From JBGPTK01 sp963797765 (GTDB lineage Bacteria > Acidobacteriota > Terriglobia > Acidiferrales > UBA7541), in NCBI GenBank assembly GCA_963797765.1, contig CAWCQU010000002.1, positions 620,001-684,000 of the forward strand: 64,000 bases of DNA, written 5' to 3'. Both the position numbers and the translations under genes were made by a program. Of this stretch, positions 26,563-36,008 are shown one piece after another (the stretch's first letter is position 1; the number at the start of each line of letters is the position of its first letter). Under the pieces are notes generated by a model that worked only from the letters and a program-made list of their open reading frames with translations, did not search any database and was not told the origin of the DNA.

Positions 26563-27789
26563 TTACCTCCTGGCTGCTGCCGTGAGGCGCTTTTCGGCTG
26601 CGGATCCGTTGCCCGCCACGGCGCTCTTTCCACCTCTGAACTTATCCCAAACCACTACGATCGGAGCTGCGATTCCGAAACTGGAATACGTTCCTATCAC
26701 AACTCCCACCACCATAGCAAAAGAGAAGCTGCGAAGAACTTGTCCGCCCATCACATACAGCACCAGCACAGTGAGAAAAGTGAGGCCGCTGGTGAGAATC
26801 GTCCGCGAAAGCGTCTGATTGATCGAGCGATTGACGATGACGGAGAGCGGCTCACGCCGCATGAGCCGGAGGTTTTCGCGGACACGGTCAAAAATGACGA
26901 TGGTATCGTTCATCGAGTAGCCGACCAAGGTAAGAAGCGCAGCGATTACCGTCAGCGAAATCTCGTAGTGAAACAAAGAGAAAAGACCCAGCGTAATCAG
27001 CACATCGTGAAAAACCGCGATCACTGCCGCCGCGCCGTACACCCACTCGAATCGGAACGCAATATATACCAACATGCCCGCGAGCGCATAGAGAGTTGCG
27101 AGCACCGCTTGCCGGCGAAGCTGTCCACCTACCTTGGGCCCCACGATCTCCACGTTACGGATTGTGAAAGTACCGAGCGCAAAACCATCGCGCAGCGAAG
27201 CAAGCACGGCGCTGTTCACGCCGGACACATTTTTCAATTCATCGAAATTGGTGAGGAGACCGCTCCTCTGCGTATCCCGGAATTGAATGATGCTTTGCGC
27301 GAGCTGTTTATAGCGGTCGCCGCCCGTCGGTCCAAGCGTGAGCGGATCTTTCCGCGTCAGGTAATCCGCCAGCGATTCGGAATTTGCTTCGTTGAAGTCA
27401 GCCTGTCCGGAATTTCCACTGGGAAAAGTTCTATGCAGCGCATCGAGAATCGATTGCTTGCCGACATCGAGAGATTGGTCGCCCAGGCCTTTTTGTTCCA
27501 AGCCGATGACGACATCATGGGAATTTGGATTCGAGATGTCGCTGATCTGCTGAATCGTGCTGTCACTCAGGCCTTCCGCCGCCAGGCTCTTGCGAATTTG
27601 GTCGACCGGCGGCGGCCCGGAGAAGCGCACATAAACCAGCGTGCCGCCGCGGAAATCGATTCCGTAGCGAAGGCCACCCGCGCGAAAAATCGAAATTGCG
27701 CCAATTGCCAAAAGAATCAGGGACAGGCTCACGAAATACTTCGCCTTCCCCATCCAATCAATGTCAACGCCGTGGAACAGCTCCACCAT
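26563..27789 (-). CDS. secF: Protein translocase subunit SecF
   Basis: 408 residues from ATG 27789; an upstream TTG frame is less likely. Six membrane segments and the SecF signatures RYGIDFRGGTLVYVRF, VGPKVGGQLRRQAVLA, YSMNDTIVIFDRVREN and LFSLFHYEISL are present. With SecD it uses the proton gradient to complete export through SecYEG. The periplasmic domain is longer than in E. coli (323 residues total), with an insert around residues 85-150. SecD is 278 bp upstream and TonB 3 bp downstream. Confidence 0.95.
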   Translation of the reverse strand: MVELFHGVDIDWMGKAKYFVSLSLILLAIGAISIFRAGGLRYGIDFRGGTLVYVRFSGPPPVDQIRKSLAAEGLSDSTIQQISDISNPNSHDVVIGLEQKGLGDQSLDVGKQSILDALHRTFPSGNSGQADFNEANSESLADYLTRKDPLTLGPTGGDRYKQLAQSIIQFRDTQRSGLLTNFDELKNVSGVNSAVLASLRDGFALGTFTIRNVEIVGPKVGGQLRRQAVLATLYALAGMLVYIAFRFEWVYGAAAVIAVFHDVLITLGLFSLFHYEISLTVIAALLTLVGYSMNDTIVIFDRVRENLRLMRREPLSVIVNRSINQTLSRTILTSGLTFLTVLVLYVMGGQVLRSFSFAMVVGVVIGTYSSFGIAAPIVVVWDKFRGGKSAVAGNGSAAEKRLTAAARR

Positions 27790-28067
27790 AATGGTCAGTC
27801 CTATCCCTCGAAGGTTAGACACCAACAAGCACGATTTAGTGCCAGCCTAAATGTGACAACCTTCAGGGCCGAATTTTGCCCATCCTCCCAAAGCCTTACA
27901 GGTCTGAGATATGGGTATTTCTCCGCTGCCAATGAACACCCCAAAAAGGGCCGTGGGACCAGGGACAGTTCCGAAAAACGCCTTCGCCGCTACAGGTATT
28001 GGACACCGGGCAGAATCAACAATCGACTAAAATCTCAATCCGCCCCAGCCTTGATCCAGCACAAGAG

Positions 28068-29693
28068 CTAAATGCTCAATTTTGCATCGCGCGCCATTCT
28101 GCTCAGATGCCAATCGAAGATCGTTCGCGAAACATAAATGGACGTGAACAAGTTGGCCAACAAGCCGATCACCAAGGTGACCGCAAAACCTTTTACCGGT
28201 CCCGTGCCGAACAGAAATAGGAACGCCGCCGATACCAGAGTGGTGATGTGCGTATCAATGATCGTCAGAAACGCCCGGTCGAAACCCAATTCCACCGCCG
28301 AAGAATTGGCTTTACCGCCATAAAGTTCCTCACGGATGCGCTCGAATACCAGGACGTTCGAATCCACTCCCATGCCGATCGTCAAAACGACTCCAGCTAT
28401 GCCCGGCAGGGTCAGAACACCACCGAAGTAAGCCAGCGCCGCAAGCAGGATCAGCAAGTTGAGTATCAGGGCGACGACTGCGTTGATTCCGGCTTTCCTG
28501 TAATAGAAAACCAAAAACAGCATCACCGCCAACAAGCTGCCGATGGACGCACGCACCCCATCGCGAATGGAATCGGCGCCCAGCGATGGTCCGACCGTGC
28601 GCTCTTCCAAATATTTGATGGAGGCAGGCAGGGCGCCCGCGCGCAGAATCAGCGAAAGGTCTTTGGCCGAGTCTTGATCGAAATTTCCTTCGATCACTCC
28701 GGAATCTTCAATCCGCCCATTGATGACGGGAGCGCTCTGTACCTGGTGATCCAGCACGATCGCCATCTGCTTATGCAAGTTGGTTTCGGTAAACGGCCCA
28801 AAACGCTGGGCAGCTGCTTTGAAGAGGTGGAACGCGACTTCATAGCGGCCGGGTTGCTCCGGATTCAACTGAGGATTGGCGCTGCTCAAATCCTGGCCGG
28901 TGACGATGGGCGAGCGATTGAGCAGATACCAAACTTGTCCGGACGGCTGGCCCGCTGCCACGCCTTCTGCTTTCCCGGGGACAAGCTCGGCTCCCGCAGG
29001 CAACACGCCGCCGTGATCGGCGAGTGCTTCCGCCTCCGAAGCATAGGGCCTGTCTCCCAGCACCAATTGAAGTTGCAGTTGACCGCCCGCCTGAATCACA
29101 GCCTTGGCGCGGCTGGGATCGCCTTCGCCGGGGAGTTGCACCAAAATCTCATCTTCGCCGCGGCCGGTGAAGGCGACGGTAGGCTCGGTCAAGCCGAGTC
29201 CATTGATGCGGCGCTCGATCGTTTCGAGCGATTGATCCATGGTCTGCCGCTTGATTTCCGCGACCACGGAAGGTTTCATCGTCAACAGATAACCGGAGGC
29301 CTCTCCAGCAGCAGCGCTGATGTCCCAATCGGGAAACTGGTCGCGCACAAGCTCGCGAACCGTGCTCGCCTGGTCCGTGGCCAGATTACGCACCAGGATG
29401 TGGGTATCGTCGACGCGGCGAATTTCGCCAAATCCGATGTTCTTGTCGTGCAGGAGTTGATTCAGGTGATCAATGGACTGGTCGCAACGGATCCCCACCG
29501 CTTCCTGCACCTGCACCTGCAGCACCAGGTGGCTGCCGCCCTTCAGGTCCAAACCCAGCTTGATCCGTTGCGCAAAATTATCTTTCACCATCGCCCAGGA
29601 AGTGGGAAATTCCGGCAACCCAATCAGGCCGAAAATACAGAGCAGGATCACGCCTGCGATCAGAATTATTTTCCATCTCAGCTGGGGAGTCAT
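28068..29693 (-). CDS. secD: Protein translocase subunit SecD
   Basis: 541 residues, typical length. An N-terminal membrane helix is followed by RIKLGLDLKGGSHLVLQV, the large periplasmic P1 domain (RINGLGLTEPTVAFTGRGEDEILVQLPG) and five C-terminal membrane helices with GMGVDSNVLVFERIREEL and PVKGFAVTLVIGLLANLFTS. It works with SecF and YajC in preprotein export. The yajC gene ends 9 bp upstream. Confidence 0.96.
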   Translation of the reverse strand: MTPQLRWKIILIAGVILLCIFGLIGLPEFPTSWAMVKDNFAQRIKLGLDLKGGSHLVLQVQVQEAVGIRCDQSIDHLNQLLHDKNIGFGEIRRVDDTHILVRNLATDQASTVRELVRDQFPDWDISAAAGEASGYLLTMKPSVVAEIKRQTMDQSLETIERRINGLGLTEPTVAFTGRGEDEILVQLPGEGDPSRAKAVIQAGGQLQLQLVLGDRPYASEAEALADHGGVLPAGAELVPGKAEGVAAGQPSGQVWYLLNRSPIVTGQDLSSANPQLNPEQPGRYEVAFHLFKAAAQRFGPFTETNLHKQMAIVLDHQVQSAPVINGRIEDSGVIEGNFDQDSAKDLSLILRAGALPASIKYLEERTVGPSLGADSIRDGVRASIGSLLAVMLFLVFYYRKAGINAVVALILNLLILLAALAYFGGVLTLPGIAGVVLTIGMGVDSNVLVFERIREELYGGKANSSAVELGFDRAFLTIIDTHITTLVSAAFLFLFGTGPVKGFAVTLVIGLLANLFTSIYVSRTIFDWHLSRMARDAKLSI

Positions 29694-29702
29694 GCGAACT
29701 AG

Positions 29703-30032
29703 CTAGCTCTCCTTCGTGGTTTCGGGCTGCAGGCCGGCGATGGCTGAACGGGCGACCTTTAATTTTACCTGCTCGGCGACGCGCAATTGCACCGCGTCGC
29801 CTTCCAGGCCGACGATGGTGCCATAGAGTCCGCCGCTGGTGATCACTTTGTCGCCGTTCTTCAGCGCCGTGAGCATCTGGGCTGTTTTCTTCTGCCTCCG
29901 CTGCGCGGGAAGGATCAGCAGAAAATAGAAGATCACCATAATGAGGATCAACGGAAGCAGCCCACCCACAAAGCCTCCGGGCGCGCTTTGCACGGCCAGA
30001 AAAATACCCGCGAATAATTGTTGAATATTCAT
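29703..30032 (-). CDS. yajC: Preprotein translocase accessory subunit YajC
   Basis: 109 residues. A membrane helix at about 22-42 (LLPLILIMVIFYFLLILPAQRRQKK) is followed by the YajC core KNGDKVITSGGLYGTIVGLEGDAVQLRVAE. It joins the SecDF-YajC complex at the inner membrane. It is 9 bp before secD and 98 bp after tgt, the classical gene order. Confidence 0.95.
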   Translation of the reverse strand: MNIQQLFAGIFLAVQSAPGGFVGGLLPLILIMVIFYFLLILPAQRRQKKTAQMLTALKNGDKVITSGGLYGTIVGLEGDAVQLRVAEQVKLKVARSAIAGLQPETTKES

Positions 30033-30130
30033 TTTGCGTGCCCCGCCGCGCTTACCCCTGTCCGGACCGGCAGGGAGAAGGAAATTCCCCCGAAGAAAAA
30101 GCCCGACCCGCGTCTCGCCCGGACGCCTGC

Positions 30131-31258
30131 CTAGGAAGGCTCGTTTTCAAGGCGTGCTTGAAGGTCGGAACAGAATCTTGCCAGGTGCCCAAGCCGAATA
30201 GCCTCGCGAATTTGGCGCATTATGTCAAGGTAAAAGTAGAGGTTGTGGTGGGTGTTCAGGATGGAGGCCAGGATTTCATTGGCCGAAAAAAGGTGCCGCA
30301 AGTATGCCCGGGAGTAGCGCGCGCACACGGGACATTTGCACGCCTCGTCAATCGGGCGGGGATCCTTGGCATATCGCGCGTTCTTGATCAGCAGCCGCCC
30401 ATGACTGGTGAACAAATATCCGTGGCGCGCGGAGCGAGTGGGCAGCACGCAATCCATCATGTCGATGCCGCGAAGGATATAATCGCCCAGATGCTCGGGG
30501 CGGCCCACGCCCATCAGGTATCGCGGCTTATTTGCGGGGAGGCGCGCGGTTGCTTCCGCGGTGATTTCGCAGGTGATTTCGTGCGGCTCGCCCACCGCCA
30601 GGCCGCCCACGGCATAGCCGGGAAAATCCAATTCCATTAACTGGTCCGCGTTCTCGCGGCGCAGGTCAGCGTGAGTGGCTCCTTGCACGATGCCGAAAAG
30701 AGCTTGCCGCGCGGGATCGCCATGCTCCGCAAAATAATCGTGGCAGCGGCGCGCCCAGGCCAAAGTGCGGGCCGCGGCTTTGCTGGCGCTGGCGTGATCC
30801 GCGGGAGTTTCGATGCATTCGTCCAGGACCATGATGATGTCCGCGCCCAATGCGATTTCAATCTCAATTGCTTTTTCAGGGGAAAGGAAATGCTCGGAGC
30901 CGTCCAGGTGCGAGCGGAAAGTGACGCCTTCGTCCGTCACCTTGCGCAGATCGGAAAGACTGAAAACCTGGTAGCCGCCGGAATCCGTAAGAATCGGATG
31001 CGGCCAGGACATGAATTCGTGCAAGCCGCCCAGTTCGCGCACTGTTTCGTGACCGGGGCGGAGAAATAAATGGTACGTATTCGCGAGCAGAATCTGAACG
31101 CCCAATTCTTCGAGCGCCGCTTGCGGCATTCCTTTGATGGTTGCCGCGCTGCCCACCGGCATGAATGCCGGCGTCTCAATCACCCCATGCGGAGTCGTCA
31201 GTCGGCCGAGCCGCGCTCCGCTTGGATCCGTCTGCAAAACTTCAAATTGAAATGCCAT
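30131..31258 (-). CDS. tgt: Queuine/preQ1 tRNA-guanine transglycosylase Tgt
   Basis: 375 residues from ATG 31258. It swaps guanine-34 of GUN-anticodon tRNAs for the queuosine precursor. Motifs: LLANTYHLFLRPG, ILTDSGGYQVFSL with the catalytic Asp, FGIVQGATHADLR, YAVGGLAVGEP, DMMDCVLPTRSARHG with the nucleophile Asp, and the zinc site CKCPVC followed by a distal His. Upstream in-frame codons to 31387 belong to the decayed YIP1 gene, not to tgt. It heads the tgt-yajC-secDF block. Confidence 0.96.
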   Translation of the reverse strand: MAFQFEVLQTDPSGARLGRLTTPHGVIETPAFMPVGSAATIKGMPQAALEELGVQILLANTYHLFLRPGHETVRELGGLHEFMSWPHPILTDSGGYQVFSLSDLRKVTDEGVTFRSHLDGSEHFLSPEKAIEIEIALGADIIMVLDECIETPADHASASKAAARTLAWARRCHDYFAEHGDPARQALFGIVQGATHADLRRENADQLMELDFPGYAVGGLAVGEPHEITCEITAEATARLPANKPRYLMGVGRPEHLGDYILRGIDMMDCVLPTRSARHGYLFTSHGRLLIKNARYAKDPRPIDEACKCPVCARYSRAYLRHLFSANEILASILNTHHNLYFYLDIMRQIREAIRLGHLARFCSDLQARLENEPS

Positions 31259-31271
31259 CCTCCCGAGTGTA

Positions 31272-32039
31272 TCAGGAGAATACGGCCGCCAAACCCAGCC
31301 TGATGACCACGGATCAAACACCCAGACCGCAATCACCGTGCCGAGAGACCTGACCCAGAGAGATCTTTTTCGGGCGTGCAGCGGCAAAACCCAAGCCGCC
31401 AGAAAAGATTGTCCAAAACGAGAAAAGATCGAATGAAGTTAGCAGAGCGGCAGAGCCACTTCGGAGCGTCGTCCGCCAGAAAAGCTCCGGCATTCGATGC
31501 GACTAAATGTTCATATGTCGATCGTTTCCGGCGATTTGACAAATAAAATCAAAATGCCCAGTATTTGTTGAATCACCGCGGGCATCCACGGAATGACGTG
31601 ACGATTCCGAGACTGGTTTTGAAATTCAGTTGTGCTCCAGCCAGTCCATTAAATGCCCCGAGTAGGATGCCCGCCCCAATCAGCGCGCCAACAAACATGC
31701 AGATGGGATATACGACGTAGCCCAACATAGGAGCGAAATTATTGTTTGCTGTTCGATGAGGCGCTCGGTTTTCGGGTCCGGCGCCATCTGCTCGGCCCGC
31801 TTATTGTCCGCCATTTTCTTTTCATCAGGTCGCGCCAGCCAACGCGATTGCCAAAGATTCCGGTGACGACGAACGAAAGCAGGATGATCACAATAAGCAG
31901 GAGCGATCCAACTGGGATTGCGGGCGATGTCGGCGAACGTTGCCTTGGGAGAAAAAAGCGCGCCTGTAAGGCGGCCTACTGTGCCGATGTGCGCTTCGCC
32001 TGCTGCGGGGCCCGGAGCCGATGGTGGCGTGGTTGCCAT
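31272..32039 (-). pseudogene. YIP1-domain membrane protein, multiply frameshifted
   Basis: Read across frames, the minus strand encodes a single protein. It starts MATTPPSAPGPAAGEAHIG, then TGALFSPKATFADIARNPSWIAP, then in a second frame LLLIVIILLSFVVTGIFGNRVGWRDLMK, then back to KMADNKRAEQMAPDPKTERL. After another shift come PMLGYVVYPICMFVGALIGAG and GAFNGLAGAQLNFKTSLGIV. Later shifts give MPAVIQQILGILILFVKSPETID, EHLVASNAGAFLADDAPKWL and SLGTVIAVWV. At least five indels are needed, so the gene is dead. The intact family is a membrane protein of unknown role. Confidence 0.82.
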
Positions 32040-32162
32040 TTCAAATTCCCCCTCGAATTTGGATTGACGGAAAGCCGATCTCTGGTGTTTCTACGCCTGG
32101 CAGGCGCAAAAGTTTCACCGCGGCGAGAGTGTACTCCTACCCGAGTTGGGGAAGAATAAAAA

Positions 32163-32963
32163 TCAGGCGGGAATCTGCGGGACGGCGGCGAGCAAGGCCT
32201 TGGTATAAGGTTGTTGCGGGGCGGACAAAACTCTGGCGGCCGGGCCGACTTCGACAAAGCGGCCTGCTTGCATCACAGCCACGCGCGAAGCCAGTTGCGC
32301 TACTACCGGAAGGCTGTGCGAAATCAAAATGAAAGTTAGATTTAAATCGCGGCGGAGTTGATCGAGCAACTCGAGAATTTGCGCGCCCACGGAAACATCC
32401 AGCGCGGAGACCGGCTCGTCGCCAATCACCAAATCAGGCCGCAAAATCAGGGCTCGCGCGATGCCGATGCGCTGGCGCTGGCCTCCGGAGAATTCGTGCG
32501 GATAGCGCGTCATCGCATCCGCTCCGAGCCCAACCGCGTGCAGCATTTCCGCGGTGCGATCGCGGCGGGCAGATCGTGAAAGACGCGGTTCGTGAATTTC
32601 GAGCGGCTCGCCCACGATTGCGGCGACGCGCATGCGCGGATTCAGCGACGCTACCGGATCCTGAAATACCATTTGGACTCCGCGGCGCAGATGGCGCAAT
32701 TCCGCGCCGCGCGCGGCCAGCCAATCACTGCCGCGAAAATAAATTTCCCCCGCGTCCGGTTCGATCAGGCGCAAAAGCATTCGCGCAAGAGTTGTTTTGC
32801 CGCAGCCGGATTCGCCCACAATTCCCAGCGTTTCTCCGCGTTCGAGTTCGAAGCTCACTCCGTCCACAGCCACGGCGCGCCGCCGCGAGCCAGCGAACAC
32901 ACCCGCGCCGGTAGAAAATTCTTTTCGTATATTTCGCACTTCGAGAAGTTTTTCTTCAGGCAT
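32163..32963 (-). CDS. Oligopeptide ABC transporter ATPase (DppF/OppF type)
   Basis: 266 residues. Walker A GESGCGKTT, signature FSGGQRQRIGIARAL and Walker B LVIGDEPVSALD are intact. The end LSAPQQPYTKALLAAVPQIPA is the oligopeptide-transporter C-terminal motif. It should energise import of di- or oligopeptides. It is 30 bp downstream of the DppD-like gene; neither permease nor binding-protein gene is adjacent. Confidence 0.93.
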   Translation of the reverse strand: MPEEKLLEVRNIRKEFSTGAGVFAGSRRRAVAVDGVSFELERGETLGIVGESGCGKTTLARMLLRLIEPDAGEIYFRGSDWLAARGAELRHLRRGVQMVFQDPVASLNPRMRVAAIVGEPLEIHEPRLSRSARRDRTAEMLHAVGLGADAMTRYPHEFSGGQRQRIGIARALILRPDLVIGDEPVSALDVSVGAQILELLDQLRRDLNLTFILISHSLPVVAQLASRVAVMQAGRFVEVGPAARVLSAPQQPYTKALLAAVPQIPA

Positions 32964-32993
32964 TTTTCAATTGCGCGCCAGATTCCTGGCGCG

Positions 32994-34046
32994 TTAATTA
33001 TTTTTTTCGATCCCTGAATCCGCCAGCACACAGGCCACACGCGATCCGAAAGAAACGGCACGCAATTCCGGAACTGCCCGATCGCAATCCGAGCGTCGAA
33101 AGGCACAGCGCGGGGCAAACGCGCACCCGGGGGGCAGCGCGTCCAGAGGAGGCACCGTTCCCGAAATGGGAATCAGTTTGCCCCGTTCGAGCCTTGGCGC
33201 CGCCCTCAGCAGGCCCTCGGTGTAGGGGTGCCGGGGGCGGCGGAGCACTTCGAGGGCAGGCCCCTCCTCAACAATGCGGCCGGCATACATTACGGCCAAC
33301 CTGTCGGCCACCTGGGCGACTACGCCCAGGTCATGGGTGATGAAAAGCAGAGCCAGTCCCAGGTCGTCGCGAAGTTGCGCGAGCAATTCTAGAATTTGTT
33401 TTTGGACGGTCACGTCGAGTGCGGTGGTCGGCTCGTCGGCGATCAGCAGACGCGGACCGGCGGCGAGGGCCATGGCGATCATGGCGCGCTGTCGCAGGCC
33501 GCCGGAGAGTTGATGCGGAAATTGACGTGATCGAATTTCTGGTTCGGGCACCGTGGCGCGATGCAGCGCGGCAATGGTGCGCGCGCGAAGTTCTTGCGCG
33601 CTGAGGTGCGGCTCGTGGATGCGGATGGCTTCTTCGATTTGCGCGCCGATGCGCATCACCGGATTCAGCGCGGTCATCGGCTCCTGAAAAATCATGGCGA
33701 TTTCGTGTCCGCGGACTGCGCGAATTTGCGGCGGTGTTGCGGTGATCAGGTTTATGGATTGCCCGGCGGAGGAATCCGAGAAAACCGTATCCGCGTGAGT
33801 GGCGGCGTGTGCGAACACGGGAGTTTCGCGCAAGCGCAATTGCGCTTCGCCGCGAAGGCGCGCGCCCGGAGGATTGAGTCCCATCAGCGCCAGGGCCAGC
33901 ATCGTTTTGCCGCTGCCGGATTCGCCGACGAAACCGAGCGTTTCGCCCTGATGAATGGAAAAGGAAATGTCGTTCACCGGGCGGACCCAGCCGGAGGTGG
34001 TCGGCAATTCCACTGTTACCCCGCGCACTTCGAGCAGTGGCTCCAT
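32994..34046 (-). CDS. Oligopeptide ABC transporter ATPase (DppD/OppD type)
   Basis: 350 residues from ATG 34046. Walker A GESGSGKTM, signature LSGGLRQRAMIAMAL and Walker B LLIADEPTTALDV are present. The C-terminal four-cysteine region (PPGCAFAPRCAFRRSDC) follows the HPYTEGLL motif. The segment between residues about 75 and 105 (ETPVFAHAATHADTVFSD) is longer than usual. The gene's upstream side is occupied by a decayed IS110 transposase, which may explain the missing permease genes. Confidence 0.92.
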   Translation of the reverse strand: MEPLLEVRGVTVELPTTSGWVRPVNDISFSIHQGETLGFVGESGSGKTMLALALMGLNPPGARLRGEAQLRLRETPVFAHAATHADTVFSDSSAGQSINLITATPPQIRAVRGHEIAMIFQEPMTALNPVMRIGAQIEEAIRIHEPHLSAQELRARTIAALHRATVPEPEIRSRQFPHQLSGGLRQRAMIAMALAAGPRLLIADEPTTALDVTVQKQILELLAQLRDDLGLALLFITHDLGVVAQVADRLAVMYAGRIVEEGPALEVLRRPRHPYTEGLLRAAPRLERGKLIPISGTVPPLDALPPGCAFAPRCAFRRSDCDRAVPELRAVSFGSRVACVLADSGIEKNN

Positions 34047-34207
34047 GCACACATCATAGAACTTGGACGCAATGGTGGAAATGAAATTGGAGGGAGGAGT
34101 TACTAGCGCCAATTTCATCAATATTTGAGCTGACTTCTTAGACCACCTTCAGGGGCTAGAGCCCGATTTTTAGGGTCTTTTTTGATGTCGGAGCTGAAGA
34201 GCTTGTG

Positions 34208-34717
34208 TGGTAACTCGGTTTTGTATGGACGGTTTCGCGGTTGTGGGTGCGGAGCGTGGCGATGCGATGTGCGGCAGTTGCTGCGACACGGGCAGAAGCT
34301 GGTGGAGATGAGTACGCAGGTGAAGAACAGTTGCAACATCTGGCGCTGAACAGGGCGTGCGGCTGAAGCGGCGGCTGTGGAGCGGAAAGGGCGGGAGTTG
34401 CTGGAGAAGTTCCGCTCGAGGGATGGACGGCGCGGCGGCGGAGCGATCTGCTGGCGATGCTGGACCGGCTGGATGAGCGGGTCGCTGATCTGGATAGAGC
34501 GGTGCGCACGGAAGCGGAGCAGCGACGGAAGTGCGGCTGTTGATGAGCTATCAGGGCATAAGACCGGTGGTGGGACTGGCGTTTGTGCTGACCATCGGCT
34601 CGGTGAAACGATTTCCGCGAGGGAAGTTCGTGGCAAGTTATATGGGACTGATTAAGAAGGATCGCTCTTCGAGCAATCATCAGAAAATGGGATAGATCAG
34701 CAAACAATTGTCGTGTG
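34208..34717 (+). pseudogene. Decayed IS110/IS1111-family transposase
   Basis: Across all three plus frames one reads DVRQLLRHGQKLVEMSTQVKN, GRELLEKFRSR, LLAMLDRLDERVADLDRAVRTEAEQR, RLLMSYQG, VVGLAFVLTIGSVKRFPRG and KFVASYMGLIKKD followed by a SSSNHQKMG-like end. This is the middle and C-terminal part of an IS110 transposase (transposase_20 region), with several indels and stops. The N-terminal DEDD domain is missing or unreadable. No terminal repeats are expected in this family. Boundaries are approximate. Confidence 0.8.
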
Positions 34718-34754
34718 GCCTTCGTGCATCTAACCATGTGGTTGAAATAAAGCT

Positions 34755-34852
34755 GCCACCCTGAAGGGTGGCGCTACACGAACACCCCTAACCGGCGTTG
34801 GCACACAGACTCTGAAGCTCCGACCCCCTGGCAAACCTGAAACAAATCTCAG
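34755..34852 (-). repeat. REP-like palindrome with extended flank
   Basis: GCCACCC-TGAA-GGGTGGC (34755-34772) is followed by GCTAC, so on the minus strand it reads GTAG plus hairpin. The next 75 bp, including an exact 22-base match at 34808-34829, recur beside the element at 58460. Confidence 0.7.
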
Positions 34853-34862
34853 ACTCGGGAGG

Positions 34863-35294
34863 CTAGCGCTGGGCGAGGGGGATGACCAGGCGGAGCGCGG
34901 TGTGCGTTGCGGAGAAGCCGACCACTTTGTTGTCGACCAGGCCTGAGGATTTTGCTGCGGCGATTACCGTGATTTCGCGGATGTGTTTTTGGCCTTTGGG
35001 GTAGATCACCCAGATGCCGCCATTGGATTTTAGGAAGCCGCGTAGAATTCTGAGTTGGCCTAGGTCGGCTTCGCTTTCGGCTCCGAAGAAAATTAGATCG
35101 GAATCTTTTTTGGGTTCGTCGTGGATAATTTTGCCAACGCGTTTTTTCAATTGCGCGAGGAACGATGGATCGCTCACGTTGATTACGGCGACGAGGGATT
35201 CCGGCTTGACGCTCAATTTATCGAGAAGCGGGCGGTGTGCGTAGGATTTTTCGGGCGGCCGCGCGGTTTTTTTTGATTTCGCGACTGGCGCCAT
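34863..35294 (-). CDS. DUF3052-family protein
   Basis: 143 residues. It contains DLIFFGAESEADLGQL, GGIWVIYPKGQ and GLVDNKVVGFSATHTALRLVIP, the hallmark segments of DUF3052. The first 15 residues are basic (MAPVAKSKKTARPPEK). It is soluble; function is unknown in all members I know. It is 4 bp downstream of the SRPBCC gene, so the two form an operon. Confidence 0.85.
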   Translation of the reverse strand: MAPVAKSKKTARPPEKSYAHRPLLDKLSVKPESLVAVINVSDPSFLAQLKKRVGKIIHDEPKKDSDLIFFGAESEADLGQLRILRGFLKSNGGIWVIYPKGQKHIREITVIAAAKSSGLVDNKVVGFSATHTALRLVIPLAQR

Positions 35295-35298
35295 CGGG

Positions 35299-35826
35299 TC
35301 AATTCTCCAATTGGATTTTCTCGCCGAATTTCTTTCCCAGGGAGTTTAAATAGCTATCCATGGTTGCGTGATATCCGATGATATACCGTGAAACGAAGCG
35401 GAAGAACGGATTGTAAACTTCGCCGTTTTCCGTGATGCGCAACGTGCTGCCCGCGCCGGCAGCGCTGGGCTGAATTTGATAGGTCCAAATGCCGCCGAAC
35501 GGCAAGTTTGGATTGGCAATGCGTGTGACCAATCGCGACGGCGGAATCCATTCCACAATTTCGTAAGCCATGGAACCGCCGTGAGAATCAATTTCTCGCC
35601 AGGAAATGTGACCGTTTCTCTCGGGCAGAATTTCCACGCTCTTTACAACGCTCCGCCAGGAAGGGAACGCATCGGGAGTGGTGATCGTCTTCCAAATTAC
35701 TTCAGGGGGCTGCGAGAAATGGGCGGCGCGCGTGGCGCTGTGCGCTTGGGGAAGAGTTGCGCCAATACCAATGATGATCAGCGCCAAAAGTGCGAGAGCG
35801 GCGACGGTGACTCCGGCCCACTTCAT
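35299..35826 (-). CDS. SRPBCC-family protein with N-terminal anchor
   Basis: 175 residues. An N-terminal hydrophobic helix (about 3-23) is followed by a START-like ligand-binding fold: HFSQPPEVIWKTITTPDAFPSW, then WREIDSHGGSMAYEIVEWIPPSRLVTRI and the late TLRITENGEVYNPFFRF. Such domains bind hydrophobic ligands; the anchor suggests action at the membrane. It is in operon with the DUF3052 gene. Confidence 0.85.
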   Translation of the reverse strand: MKWAGVTVAALALLALIIIGIGATLPQAHSATRAAHFSQPPEVIWKTITTPDAFPSWRSVVKSVEILPERNGHISWREIDSHGGSMAYEIVEWIPPSRLVTRIANPNLPFGGIWTYQIQPSAAGAGSTLRITENGEVYNPFFRFVSRYIIGYHATMDSYLNSLGKKFGEKIQLEN

Positions 35827-35984
35827 GGCTGGCTCCTTCTCGAATTTGGAGAACTTAGTTGAAAGTTAGGTTGGTGTGCAAGGGTTGGTTATTTGCGATA
35901 CGGAGGGAGGCCACATCCGAATGGAGCCGGGCGCGTGGATGCGGAGTGGGGAACTGGTTCTGACTTATTTGGGATTAAAGGCAC

Positions 35985-36008
35985 GGGCGCAGCAAGCAGC
36001 GCCCCTAC
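35985..36008 (-). repeat. REP-like palindrome
   Basis: GGGCGC-AGCAAGCA-GCGCCC then CTAC. On the minus strand this is GTAG plus hairpin. The same sequence occurs at 46014-46037. Confidence 0.7.

Noticed and set aside
25771..28071. A 766-codon plus-strand frame opposite tonB and secF
   Set aside because: It is the antisense of two well-recognised genes in GC-rich DNA; low-complexity, Arg/His-rich and without domains.
28248..29702. A 484-codon plus-strand frame opposite secD
   Set aside because: Antisense shadow of secD; no signal, motif or ribosome binding site.
31333..31542. A 69-codon minus-strand frame taken as a separate gene
   Set aside because: It is one piece of the frameshifted YIP1 gene.
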